Assembly (NCBI GenBank): GCA_942493245.1
Contig: OW818685.1
Span: 1,612,001 to 1,676,000, forward strand
Direction of reading: 5' to 3'
Source: DAOPYU01 sp942493245
GTDB lineage: Bacteria; Sumerlaeota; Sumerlaeia; UBA8349
DNA: 64,000 nucleotides
Part shown: positions 1-8,051 of the stretch, in pieces
Numbering within the stretch: position 1 is the stretch's first letter
Layout: each line of letters opens with the position of its first letter
Translations under genes and position numbers: made by a program
The notes under the pieces: generated by a model
What the model saw: only the letters and a program-made list of their open reading frames with translations
What the model was told of the DNA's origin: nothing
Databases searched by the model: none

Positions 1-952
1 CGAAGGCCGCGTCCACAAAGGCAAAGAAAGACTCGCGTTCCCTCGGATCGGCAATGAGGGGACCGCCTGGGCGCGGGGTCAGGCGCACCAGCGCCGAGTG
101 GACCTTGGGCGGGGGAAGAAAACTGCCCGGCGAGACGGTGAAGAGGGTTTCCGCTTTGTAACGCGTGAGAATCTTTACGGCCAGAATGCCGTAATTGCGA
201 TGGCCCGGCGCAGCGGACAGCCGGTGAGCCACTTCGCGCTGCATCAGAAGACAGATCGAGGCGAACTCGACCGGAGACGCGATCAACTTGAACAGGATGG
301 GGGATGTCAGGTGGTAGGGAATGTTGCCCGCAATTCGGATATTGAGTGTCTCGCCAGCCTCGGCCAGCGCGGGCGTTTTCTTCACGGTGTTTTCCAACAC
401 CTCCTGGAGGTTCACCTTCATAAAGTCGGCATAGAGAACCTGCACATTGCCCATCGGCAGGAGTTCGCGTTCGTGGATGGACTGGAACCGTTCGTCGAGT
501 TCCACTGCCAGAAGGCCGCCCGCGTGGGGCGCGATCAGTTCTGTCAGGTTCCCCAGGCCGCACCCGATTTCGAGGACCAGCGAATGCGGATCGGGTGTGA
601 TTGAGGTGGCGATTTTCTGAAGCGCGCCCTGGTTAACGAGAAAGTTCTGCCCCAGTCCTTTCTTCAGTGCCAGCCCCGCCGTGCTCAGGATGTGCGAGAG
701 TCGGCTCATGCGGCGTGGAGCGGCGGCAGAGGGCTTCTCCTCCGGAGTCTCTCTCCGGGATCTTTTCTCCAATGGCTTGGGTTTTCCGCCAAGGGCTTTG
801 TCGGTCGCTTTCCCTCTCGCAGGCTTGCCGGCTGCTTTCCCGCTGGCGGTTTTGGCGGGAGCCTTCCCTCCGGTGGCTTTGGCGGGCGCTTTCGCCTTTG
901 CCTTCGGTTTTGTCGGACGTTTCGGCTCTTTTTCTTTTCTTCCCCAGGCCAT
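1..952 (-). CDS. ksgA: 16S rRNA dimethyladenosine transferase KsgA/RsmA, with basic N-terminal tail, 3' end outside window
   Basis: Dimethylates two adjacent adenosines near the 3' end of 16S rRNA during small-subunit maturation. The minus-strand frame is open from an ATG at 952 to the window edge (317 codons). Seen: the N-terminal family motif GLGQNFLVN, the SAM-binding motif LEIGCGLGNLTELI, and the catalytic N-x-P-Y signature as AGNIPYHLTSP. The core begins near residue 85. Before it lies an unusual run of about 80 residues rich in Lys, Ala and Pro with repeated K-A-P-A-K units, resembling histone H1-type tails. An in-frame ATG at 709 would give the canonical length, but no Shine-Dalgarno-like sequence precedes it, whereas 952 is preceded by a weak GAAAGAAAG. 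Roughly 40 C-terminal residues are probably missing off the edge. It follows the DUF296 gene by 63 nt on the same strand. Family call is firm; the start is less so. Confidence 0.93.
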   Translation of the reverse strand, partial: MAWGRKEKEPKRPTKPKAKAKAPAKATGGKAPAKTASGKAAGKPARGKATDKALGGKPKPLEKRSRRETPEEKPSAAAPRRMSRLSHILSTAGLALKKGLGQNFLVNQGALQKIATSITPDPHSLVLEIGCGLGNLTELIAPHAGGLLAVELDERFQSIHERELLPMGNVQVLYADFMKVNLQEVLENTVKKTPALAEAGETLNIRIAGNIPYHLTSPILFKLIASPVEFASICLLMQREVAHRLSAAPGHRNYGILAVKILTRYKAETLFTVSPGSFLPPPKVHSALVRLTPRPGGPLIADPRERESFFAFVDAAF

Positions 953-1015
953 GTGGCGGTTCTTTCTTTCAAGTGAATTTGGATGACCCGCATGCGGGTA
1001 TTGGCGAATCGGGTG

Positions 1016-1465
1016 TTACCCTCTCAACAGAGTCAACAGGTGAAAGCCCGTTTCCGGGTCGCGAACGCGTTCGGCGTTCAGGCCGAGCCATTCGATGATA
1101 ACGACTTCCAGGATCAGGAAGCAATCCGCCGTTTCGCGCGGACACCCCACGAGGGCTTTGTCCTCACGCCCGATTCCCGCGTGCAGGTGGAGCGACGGTT
1201 TCCCTTCGCAGGGAAACAGGGTTCCGACACCGACGATTTCCCGCGCGTCGTCGAAGCGTTGGACCATTGGTTGAAGATTTTCCAACGAGTGCGGGTTGGC
1301 GGGACCGGTGATTACGCCTCCGCGCCGAATCCCTCCCAGAATGAGGACGGAAGCGCACTGGACGTATTCTTTCTCGGCGAGGCCTTCGATTTCCGCATAA
1401 AGCGATTCGCCTTCCTCAAGCCGGGCCACAAACGTGCGTCCGATCCGGCATTCCTGGTATTCCAT
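1016..1465 (-). CDS. PPC/DUF296 (PCC) domain protein
   Basis: A 149-residue single-domain protein of the plants-and-prokaryotes-conserved (PPC, DUF296) family. In plants this domain follows AT-hooks; bacterial members stand alone and their role is not settled, although databases often name them DNA-binding. Seen: the family's central motif around SLHLHAGIG followed by an acidic/hydrophobic strand and the final beta strand ending in FHLLTLLRG. The frame is open further upstream to 1813, but the ATG at 1465 has a good GGGAGA Shine-Dalgarno sequence 10-11 nt before it, and the conserved domain begins directly after it. It lies 63 nt upstream of ksgA on the same strand, so co-transcription is likely. 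Confidence 0.82.
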   Translation of the reverse strand: MEYQECRIGRTFVARLEEGESLYAEIEGLAEKEYVQCASVLILGGIRRGGVITGPANPHSLENLQPMVQRFDDAREIVGVGTLFPCEGKPSLHLHAGIGREDKALVGCPRETADCFLILEVVIIEWLGLNAERVRDPETGFHLLTLLRG

Positions 1466-1752
1466 GATGAAGCGTTCTCCCTGTTCGTGGCGCGATGTGG
1501 ATAGAGAGTGCCGCAGAATCCGTTCATTCTGCAATTCCGGGCATTCCCACTCGATGAGCATAGACAATCGGCCTGGGGAATGCCAATTATTTCGATTTGA
1601 TTCCTTCAACCTTGCTTTTATTGATGTTCCTTCCAGTTCCTGAGATTCGATTTCAGTCTTTCCAAATCTGAAGTCAAGTGCTATAGGTTCCATCAGAAAA
1701 AAATCGGAATTCCGAGGAATCTGAAACCATCCGGTGAGGAGGGGAACGTAAA

Positions 1753-4254
1753 ATGTGGATTCGCGTCTGTCTGTTTTGTCTGTTTGGTGTGCTGAATGTG
1801 TCATTGCCTGCATCTACCCCGTTGTTCGATTTCGAGACGGATGCGGAAGTGAGCGCGTGGAAAAGCCTGCCCGAGCAGGCAAAACATCTGAAGCGATCCC
1901 CCTCGTTTGCGACGTCCGGGGCTTCTTCGCTGGTCTTTGCCACTCCCGCCTGGCGGCAGGGACTGCCCGAATGGCCCGCCTTTGAGGTCAAACCGCCGGT
2001 CACGGACTGGTCGTCGTACGACCGGCTGGTGGTGGACCTGGTCAATCCGGATATCGAGCGGCATTCTTTCGTAATGCACTGTTCCGACAGCAAGGTGCCC
2101 TTTCGTCAGGGTTTGGATTATTCGTTCGATCTGCCGATTCGGGGGCATCGTCGTTTTGTGATTTCCCTTGAGTCTTTCCCTTCCACCGTGAACCGGGCGG
2201 ACATTGCGTTGCTCCATTTCTTCACCGAACGTCCCAAATCGGATCTGACGCTCTATCTGGACCATGTGACTTTGTTAAAAGCCGGGGAATCGCTTCCCGC
2301 CGAGCCTGGGGCGGATTTTGTCCGGCAGTTGGCCGCCCTTCAGGCACAGACCCTCTCCGAGAGAGAGGCGGTGGCCAGCCAGTCGCTGGAGATCGCGCGT
2401 TCCCTTGCGCGTGACCACGCGGATCTGGCTAAAACCGTCGAACCGCGTTTTACGGTGTTTTTCGAGCGCCTGAAACAGATTCGAACCGACCTGGCTTCCG
2501 GAAACCTTTCCCTTGAACAGATGGGGCGTATTCAGGCGGAACTGGAACGGTTTCCGGGACGGGTTGAAGGGGTGGTCGCACTGGTGCGTTCTCAGGTGAC
2601 GTTTGCCCGGGCGGGGTTCCCCTTTTCGGACGTTCTGGTAGGGACGGCCACATCAATGGAGAAGATCCTGCCCCGAGAGGGTTCGTTTTCTCTCCAACCG
2701 GTTCGGGAGGTGGAAATCTGTCTGGCTCGGCGGGAAAAAGAGAGTTTCCAGGTTCTCGTCCAACCGACGGAAAAAAGCCTGGAGGGGGTATCGGTTCAGG
2801 TCGGAGAATTGAAGTCCTCCACGGGGGAGGTCCTGAAACGGGAAAACATCCAATGCGATGTGATGGGATATGTCGAGACGAAGAGCGTTCCCCGCTACGG
2901 ATCGTCCCAGGTTGGCTGGTGGCCCGATCCGATCTTGAATTTTCTCGGACCGATCAACATCGCATCGGGCGATCTGCAATCGTTCTGGATTCGGGTCAAC
3001 GCGCCCGAGGATCAGCCTGCGGGTCTGTACAGTGGTTCCCTCACGATTTCGGGTGAAGGGATTGCGCCGGTTTCTCTGAAACTGCGGGTTCGGGTTCGAG
3101 CCTTCACGCTTCCCAAACAGAGTCCCCTGCCTCTGGCGATCACCTTTGCGCCGGACGAATCCCCCCTGGAGACGACGAAACAGGAGCAGGCCGAGTGGCG
3201 GAAGTCGGAGAGTTATCCGCTCAATGCCTGGAGAAAGCACAAAACGGAGTGGGTGGATTTCCTGGCCGACTATTACATCAGTTACGACAGTCTCTATCAT
3301 AGAGCCCAGCCTGATTTTGAGATGTTGTCGCGGTTGCACGACCAGGGGCGGTTGGGGATGTTCAATCTGGGATATTATGAGTATCCGGGTTCCGAACCGG
3401 ACGCCGAAACAAAATGGCGCGAGGGGCATCTGCCCCGGCTTCGTGAGGCGTACGCCGAGGCGAAAAAACGGGGACTTCTGGACCACGCCTATATCTATGG
3501 GTGCGACGAAGTGGACGAGGCCTTTTTCCCGGTGGTTCAGAAAGCCGCTGGAATCCTGAGACAGGAGTTCCCCGATGCGCTGCTGATGACCACCACGCGC
3601 GATCCAAAGTATGGCGTGGATTCGATTCTTCAGTCCATCCAGGCGTTCTGTCCCCTCACCGAAAAATTCGATGCCAACCAGGTGGCCAAAGCCCGCACGG
3701 CGGGCCGACAGGTGTGGTGGTACATCTGCTGTGGGCCGCTACATCCCTATGCCAACATGTTTATCGAGTTCCCGGCCATCGAGGGACGTCTGCTGATGGG
3801 GGCGATGAGCGCGAAGATGCGCCCCGACGGCTTTCTCTACTACCAGATCAGTATCTGGAACTCGCGCAAGCCGATCGAATCCGGTCCCTTTACCGACTGG
3901 GACCCGCGCAGTTGGACGACCTTCCACGGCGATGGGTCCTGGACCTGTGTCGGACCGGAGGGAAGACCCCTGCCCACCATTCGCCTTGAAAATTTCCGCG
4001 ATGGACTGGAAGATTACGCCTATTCGATTCAACTTGAAAAGCGGATTCAGGAATTGGAAAAACTCCCGGCGGAGGGGCTGAAGGCCGATCAGAAACAGTG
4101 GTTGCAGGAGGCGAAAGCGGCCTTGCCGGTACCCGATGCCTTGATGAAATCGCTCTCCGAGTATTCTCGCGACCCGGCGGTTCTCTACGCCTGGCGTAAC
4201 CGGATCGGGGACCTTCTTGACAGTTCGACCCGGTGGGAGAAGGGGACCCTCTGA
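1753..4254 (+). CDS. secreted DUF4091 (GH123-like) putative glycoside hydrolase
   Basis: An 833-residue exported protein. A signal peptide (about residues 1-21, ending VSLPAS) follows an ATG with a strong GGAGGGG Shine-Dalgarno sequence. Residues about 24-180 look like a carbohydrate-binding beta-sandwich (an FDFET start, DRLVVDLVNP, LTLYLDHV). Then comes a helical linker of about 110 residues and, from about 290, a domain typical of DUF4091 proteins: a beta-sandwich with GSLTISGEG, then a TIM-barrel-like part. Adjacent acidic residues D585-E586 (YIYGCDEVDE) match the Asp-Glu pair used by GH123-type N-acetylgalactosaminidases, which DUF4091 resembles. Later aromatic-rich strands (QVWWYICCGPLHPYANMF) would line a sugar cleft. 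The substrate is unknown. The next gene starts 49 nt downstream and is probably co-transcribed. Confidence 0.85.
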   Translation: MWIRVCLFCLFGVLNVSLPASTPLFDFETDAEVSAWKSLPEQAKHLKRSPSFATSGASSLVFATPAWRQGLPEWPAFEVKPPVTDWSSYDRLVVDLVNPDIERHSFVMHCSDSKVPFRQGLDYSFDLPIRGHRRFVISLESFPSTVNRADIALLHFFTERPKSDLTLYLDHVTLLKAGESLPAEPGADFVRQLAALQAQTLSEREAVASQSLEIARSLARDHADLAKTVEPRFTVFFERLKQIRTDLASGNLSLEQMGRIQAELERFPGRVEGVVALVRSQVTFARAGFPFSDVLVGTATSMEKILPREGSFSLQPVREVEICLARREKESFQVLVQPTEKSLEGVSVQVGELKSSTGEVLKRENIQCDVMGYVETKSVPRYGSSQVGWWPDPILNFLGPINIASGDLQSFWIRVNAPEDQPAGLYSGSLTISGEGIAPVSLKLRVRVRAFTLPKQSPLPLAITFAPDESPLETTKQEQAEWRKSESYPLNAWRKHKTEWVDFLADYYISYDSLYHRAQPDFEMLSRLHDQGRLGMFNLGYYEYPGSEPDAETKWREGHLPRLREAYAEAKKRGLLDHAYIYGCDEVDEAFFPVVQKAAGILRQEFPDALLMTTTRDPKYGVDSILQSIQAFCPLTEKFDANQVAKARTAGRQVWWYICCGPLHPYANMFIEFPAIEGRLLMGAMSAKMRPDGFLYYQISIWNSRKPIESGPFTDWDPRSWTTFHGDGSWTCVGPEGRPLPTIRLENFRDGLEDYAYSIQLEKRIQELEKLPAEGLKADQKQWLQEAKAALPVPDALMKSLSEYSRDPAVLYAWRNRIGDLLDSSTRWEKGTL

Positions 4255-4303
4255 AATCGCGTGCCTTTCTGTGTTGAACGGGAAAACGAGAGGGAGATCG
4301 TGC

Positions 4304-5335
4304 ATGTCTGAGTTTCAAAGTGTTTTGTATTTCTCGGTGAATCGCCTGCATAACCGTGTTTCCGAGCCCCCGCACCCCGCCGGTCACGTGCGGAGTTGGG
4401 GGGCGGTCTGGATTCTGTGTGCGACCGGTATGCTCGTGGCGGTCGCTGCGACGGCTCATGCGACACCGCATCCCGATTCGACGAGTGGTACGGAACTTCT
4501 TCGCGATCCCTCTTTTCGGCAGGGTTTTGTTCTGTTGCGTCCGGAACCGGGAAACAAGGTCGAGTGCGGAACTGTCCGGGGGAGCGAGGGGGGGAACCCT
4601 GTCTGGCAACTCGCCCAGTGGTCGAGTCGGTATCCGTTCGACGCAACGACCCCAATCACACGGAGAGACGGAGGGCCGTTCCAACTCGCGAATCCGGCAC
4701 GGTCGGTCTTGTTTGGCGACGGTGTGCTTTCCCTCGCGGTGAACGCGGCGGCCGAGTATGGGGAACATTCTCGAAGAGCAGAGGAACCGTGGGTCCATCT
4801 GCTCGTGGAGCAACCGATCGCCGAGCAACCTCGTCTGAGGCCGTTGACTTCTCTGCGTCTGCATTGTGAGGCGCGGCGCGTCCGGTCCGAATTGGTGCGT
4901 GCGGACGGGTACAATCCGCGTCTCCACGCGGCTCAGTTCCTGATCTTTCTTTCCGTTCAGAATCTGGAAAAAGGTTCGCCCGGTTTTGGCGATTACCTCT
5001 GGTTTGGTGTGCCGATCTATGACAATCGCCATCGGACCAGTTCGACCTATGCCGCTCCCGATACCGCTGGGTCGGGGAAATACATCTACACGCCCGGCTC
5101 GGAACACTACACGTCGGCCAGCGCGCACGACGAGGGGTGGGTGACCTTTGACGCGGATCTCCTGCCCCTGATCCGCGAGGGACTCACCACAGCGCGCTCT
5201 CAAGGATTTCTCAAAGGACTCGAGGACGATGGGCTTTTCCGGATTGCCGCGATCAATATGGGATGGGAAGTGCCGGGGACCTTCGATGTCGAGATGCAGA
5301 TTCGGCGCCTCAGTCTCCTCTCCACAACTCGTTGA
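4304..5335 (+). CDS. secreted or membrane-anchored protein of unknown function
   Basis: A 343-residue protein I do not recognise. The ATG at 4304 is preceded by GGGAGA and is preferred over an upstream in-frame start at 4217 that would overlap the DUF4091 gene. Residues about 30-53 form a hydrophobic segment (AVWILCATGMLVAVAATAHA) preceded by Arg, an unusually late signal peptide or anchor. The rest is soluble and looks beta-rich, with LLRDPSFRQGF near the start of the mature part (a common opening of carbohydrate-binding-like modules in secreted proteins) and a GDYLWFGVPIYDNRHR stretch. It follows the DUF4091 gene by 49 nt, which suggests a shared role in polysaccharide handling; that is inference from position only. 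Confidence 0.75.
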   Translation: MSEFQSVLYFSVNRLHNRVSEPPHPAGHVRSWGAVWILCATGMLVAVAATAHATPHPDSTSGTELLRDPSFRQGFVLLRPEPGNKVECGTVRGSEGGNPVWQLAQWSSRYPFDATTPITRRDGGPFQLANPARSVLFGDGVLSLAVNAAAEYGEHSRRAEEPWVHLLVEQPIAEQPRLRPLTSLRLHCEARRVRSELVRADGYNPRLHAAQFLIFLSVQNLEKGSPGFGDYLWFGVPIYDNRHRTSSTYAAPDTAGSGKYIYTPGSEHYTSASAHDEGWVTFDADLLPLIREGLTTARSQGFLKGLEDDGLFRIAAINMGWEVPGTFDVEMQIRRLSLLSTTR

Positions 5336-5463
5336 ATGGCAAGCGATCCTGTTCGCCTGAGGTCGGAAGGCTCACTTTTGAAGAAAACGATTGGAAACAT
5401 TTGCACAATATCCCGAAATCTGTCTCCGAGTTGAATTCCAGAAGTAGATATTGGGTTTCGGCC

Positions 5464-5493
5464 TTGACCCGGACTGCATCCTGCCTCTATGCT
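5464..5493 (+). promoter_or_regulatory. candidate sigma-70 promoter of fhs
   Basis: TTGACC and TATGCT are separated by 18 bp, ending 67 nt before the fhs start codon, in the 225-bp gap after the preceding gene. Each box deviates from consensus by one to two positions. Assigned by sequence inspection only. Confidence 0.45.
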
Positions 5494-5560
5494 CCCAACT
5501 GGTGCCAGCGGGCAGGAGGGTGAGGGGGATTTGTCAAACAGGATGGAGGAAGTGTAACCC

Positions 5561-7249
5561 TTGAAAAGCGATATCGAAATTTCTCAGAGCGCGAAGATCG
5601 AACCGATCCAGACGGTTTGCGCCCGTTATGGCATTGAGGAGCAATACCTGGATCCGTATGGGCGCCATAAGGCCAAACTGTCTCTCGATTTACTTCGGGA
5701 TCGCGAACCGCGGGGAAAATACATCCTGGTGACGGCCATAACGCCTACGCCGCTGGGGGAGGGGAAGACCGTTACGACGGTCGGACTCTCCATGGCGTTG
5801 AACCGCCTGGGCAAGAGCGCCGTGTGTACCATCCGCCAACCGAGTCTGGGGCCGACCTTTGGTATCAAAGGGGGCGCGGCGGGGGGCGGGTACGTCCAGG
5901 TGGTCCCGATGGAGGAATTCAACCTTCACCTCACGGGGGACATCCATGCCGTCTCCATCGCGCACAACCTCTGTGCGGCCTACATAGACAATTCGCTCTT
6001 TCAGAAGAATCCGCTCAATCTCGACCCGCACTCGATTCTCTGGCGGCGTGTGGTGGATGTGTCCGACCGGGCGTTGCGCGATGTGATTGTGGGACTGGGC
6101 GGCAAGCCCAATGGCCATCCCCGTCAGACGGGATTCGACATTGCGGTGGCTTCCGAGGCGATGGCCGTGCTGGCGTTGGCCTCGGACCTGAAGGACTTGC
6201 GCAAACGTCTCGGTCGTATCGTGATCGGGACCAACCAGGCGGGTCAGCCGGTCACGGCGGATGATCTCCAATGCGCCGGCGCCATGGCCGCCGTCATGGT
6301 CGAGACCATCAAACCCACCGTCATGCAGACGCTCGAAGGAACGCTGGCGCTGGTCCATGCAGGCCCGTTCGCCAACATCGCGCATGGGAATTCCTCGATT
6401 TTGGCCGACCAGATCGGGTTGCGGTTCTTCGATTATGTGGTGACCGAGTCGGGCTTCGGCGCCGACATTGGAGCCGAGAAGTTTTTCAACATCAAATGCC
6501 GCACCAGTGGTTTGAAGCCCGCCGCCGCTGTTCTGGTGTGTACGGTACGCGCGCTCAAGGCCCACAGTGGCAAGTTCCGGATTGTGCCTGGAAAACCGTT
6601 GCCCGAGGGGTTGATTCAGGAAGACCTCGAATCGCTCCAGGCGGGATTTCCGAATTTGCAGAAACAGATCGAGAATGTCCGGAAACACGGAATTCCGGTC
6701 GTGGTGGCGATCAATCGTTTCCCCACCGACACGGAAGCCGAACTCAACGCGATCAAGGAAGCCGCGATGAGTTATGGAGTCGAGGCGGCGGTTCACCACG
6801 AAATGCACGGAAAAGGGGGGGACGGGGGCCGCGATCTGGCTGAGGCGGTGGTGCGCGCCGCCGAGATGCCGAGTGAGTTTAAACTGCTTTACCCGGACGA
6901 AATGGCGGTCGAGGAAAAGATTGAAATGATCGTTCGGGAAATCTATGGAGGCGACGGCGTGGACATCCAACCCCAGGCCAGGACCCAGATTGCCCAATAC
7001 AAACAATGGGGATTTGGTCACCTGCCCATCTGTATGGCCAAGACGCACCTCTCGCTCAGTCATGAGCCGAAACTGACGGGCCGCCCGACCGGTTTCCGCG
7101 TGCCGGTGCGTGAGGTCCGTTTGTCGGCGGGCGCGGGATTTCTCTATGTGCTGTGTGGGACCATGATGACCATGCCCGGCTTGCCCGCGGAACCGGCAGG
7201 CAACAAGGTGGATATTGATGAGAATGGCCGGATTGTCGGGTTGTTCTGA
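5561..7249 (+). CDS. fhs: formate--tetrahydrofolate ligase
   Basis: ATP-dependent synthesis of 10-formyltetrahydrofolate from formate and THF in one-carbon metabolism. The 562 residues are full length for the family. The P-loop TPTPLGEGKT is at residues 61-70, followed by the characteristic GIKGGAAGGGYVQV stretch, DIHAVSIAHNL, and the C-terminal GFRVPVREVRLSAGAGF region and MPGLP. The start is TTG, supported by a GGAGGAAG Shine-Dalgarno sequence 10 nt upstream and by the absence of a closer ATG. No other folate-branch gene is adjacent. The last 51 bp of the gene are repeated at 7879-7929 with one synonymous difference, bracketing an AT-rich ORF; the terminator-like hairpin lies beyond the second copy. 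Confidence 0.97.
   Translation: MKSDIEISQSAKIEPIQTVCARYGIEEQYLDPYGRHKAKLSLDLLRDREPRGKYILVTAITPTPLGEGKTVTTVGLSMALNRLGKSAVCTIRQPSLGPTFGIKGGAAGGGYVQVVPMEEFNLHLTGDIHAVSIAHNLCAAYIDNSLFQKNPLNLDPHSILWRRVVDVSDRALRDVIVGLGGKPNGHPRQTGFDIAVASEAMAVLALASDLKDLRKRLGRIVIGTNQAGQPVTADDLQCAGAMAAVMVETIKPTVMQTLEGTLALVHAGPFANIAHGNSSILADQIGLRFFDYVVTESGFGADIGAEKFFNIKCRTSGLKPAAAVLVCTVRALKAHSGKFRIVPGKPLPEGLIQEDLESLQAGFPNLQKQIENVRKHGIPVVVAINRFPTDTEAELNAIKEAAMSYGVEAAVHHEMHGKGGDGGRDLAEAVVRAAEMPSEFKLLYPDEMAVEEKIEMIVREIYGGDGVDIQPQARTQIAQYKQWGFGHLPICMAKTHLSLSHEPKLTGRPTGFRVPVREVRLSAGAGFLYVLCGTMMTMPGLPAEPAGNKVDIDENGRIVGLF
7199..7249 (+). repeat. direct repeat copy 1: 3' end of fhs
   Basis: This 51-bp stretch encodes the last residues and stop of fhs (GNKVDIDENGRIVGLF). 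It recurs at 7879-7929 with 50 of 51 positions identical. The single change is a synonymous GAG/GAA at 7222/7902. The repeat ends exactly at the stop codon; flanking bases differ on both sides. Confidence 0.95.
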
Positions 7250-7293
7250 TTCCGGCCAGTTACATGTCATTGTTTACTTGAGAGGAATCCCGC

Positions 7294-7839
7294 ATGCGAT
7301 ACCGATATGAAGATTGGTGTCATGTTATGAGAATTAAGGAGGGAGGATGGTATATATCGGGTTTTTATCGATCAGTTTACTATGCATTGGGTCCTATAGC
7401 GAAGTTATTCGTCGCTCTTGTTGCGGTCCTTGAAATTGTGCTAATCCTTTTATTCTTGTATTATGCTGTTTCTATTGAAAAACAGTATTCGTCTTGCTTG
7501 TGGATAATACCGATGATTTTCGTGATATATATTCCACCTGGCTTTAGTAATTTTTCCATATTAGTTTTTGCCATGTTTTTTTTATTGGGGGGGCTTCTGA
7601 GTCTATTTTTGGGGGATTCGCATATTACTGGCGTATTGTTTGTAATTATTGTTAGTCTGGTCTCCAGAAAGAAAGAGATGATCATCAAGAAAGTAATAGA
7701 AAACAAGATGTGGGTATCGAAGAGTACTTTTGAGTGCTTGGCAGAGAGATCTCTCATAGTTCTTTGCTGGAAAGGTCACAGATTAACTGATACATATAAC
7801 GTGAATGACTTCGCTCATAGTTCTCAGGATTCTAAATAA
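7294..7839 (+). CDS. AT-rich hypothetical membrane protein in the fhs-tail insertion
   Basis: A 181-residue protein with no family I recognise. It has about four hydrophobic segments: roughly residues 35-60 (KLFVALVAVLEIVLILLFLY), 66-82, 86-107 and 110-123. A Lys-rich cytosolic-type segment (SRKKEMIIKKVIENK) and a C-terminal domain of about 50 residues follow. The ATG has a good GAGAGGAA Shine-Dalgarno sequence 8 nt upstream, so translation is plausible. Base composition is strikingly AT-rich compared with the GC-rich genes on both sides. It contains T8 and G7 homopolymers. It sits entirely between the two copies of the fhs 3' end, so it looks like recently acquired cargo. Whether it is an inner-membrane effector, an immunity protein or something else cannot be told. 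Confidence 0.7.
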   Translation: MRYRYEDWCHVMRIKEGGWYISGFYRSVYYALGPIAKLFVALVAVLEIVLILLFLYYAVSIEKQYSSCLWIIPMIFVIYIPPGFSNFSILVFAMFFLLGGLLSLFLGDSHITGVLFVIIVSLVSRKKEMIIKKVIENKMWVSKSTFECLAERSLIVLCWKGHRLTDTYNVNDFAHSSQDSK

Positions 7840-7878
7840 TGTAAAGATTCACACGGTCGCACGAGAGCGCAGCTGGCT

Positions 7879-7929
7879 GGCAACAAGGTGGATATTGATG
7901 AAAATGGCCGGATTGTCGGGTTGTTCTGA
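7879..7929 (+). repeat. direct repeat copy 2: duplicated 3' end of fhs
   Basis: Second copy of the fhs tail, 680 bp downstream of the first, ending in the same reading frame and stop codon. It has no upstream coding sequence of its own and lies 40 bp after the AT-rich ORF. The fhs-type terminator hairpin begins 58 bp later, suggesting that this copy marks the ancestral right-hand junction. Confidence 0.95.
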
Positions 7930-7986
7930 CTCGGAAGACCGGCGTTCTTCTTTTTACTTTTTCCTGGGTTTTGGTTGGACTTTTTC

Positions 7987-8027
7987 GACTGCGTCACATA
8001 AGGTGGCGCAGTCGGTTTTATTTTTAT
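7987..8027 (+). terminator. rho-independent terminator, probably the original fhs terminator
   Basis: An 11-bp stem (GACTGCGTCAC at 7987-7997 with GTGGCGCAGTC at 8003-8013, one G-U pair) and a 5-nt loop are followed by GGTTTTATTTTTAT. It lies just before the next gene, and no comparable hairpin follows the real fhs stop at 7249. Confidence 0.85.
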
Positions 8028-8051
8028 ATGTACGTGAAAGGACAGGGTTCC

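Noticed and set aside
5690..7270. A 526-codon open frame antisense to fhs
   Set aside because: Mirrors the conserved fhs coding sequence; no ribosome binding site or family match.
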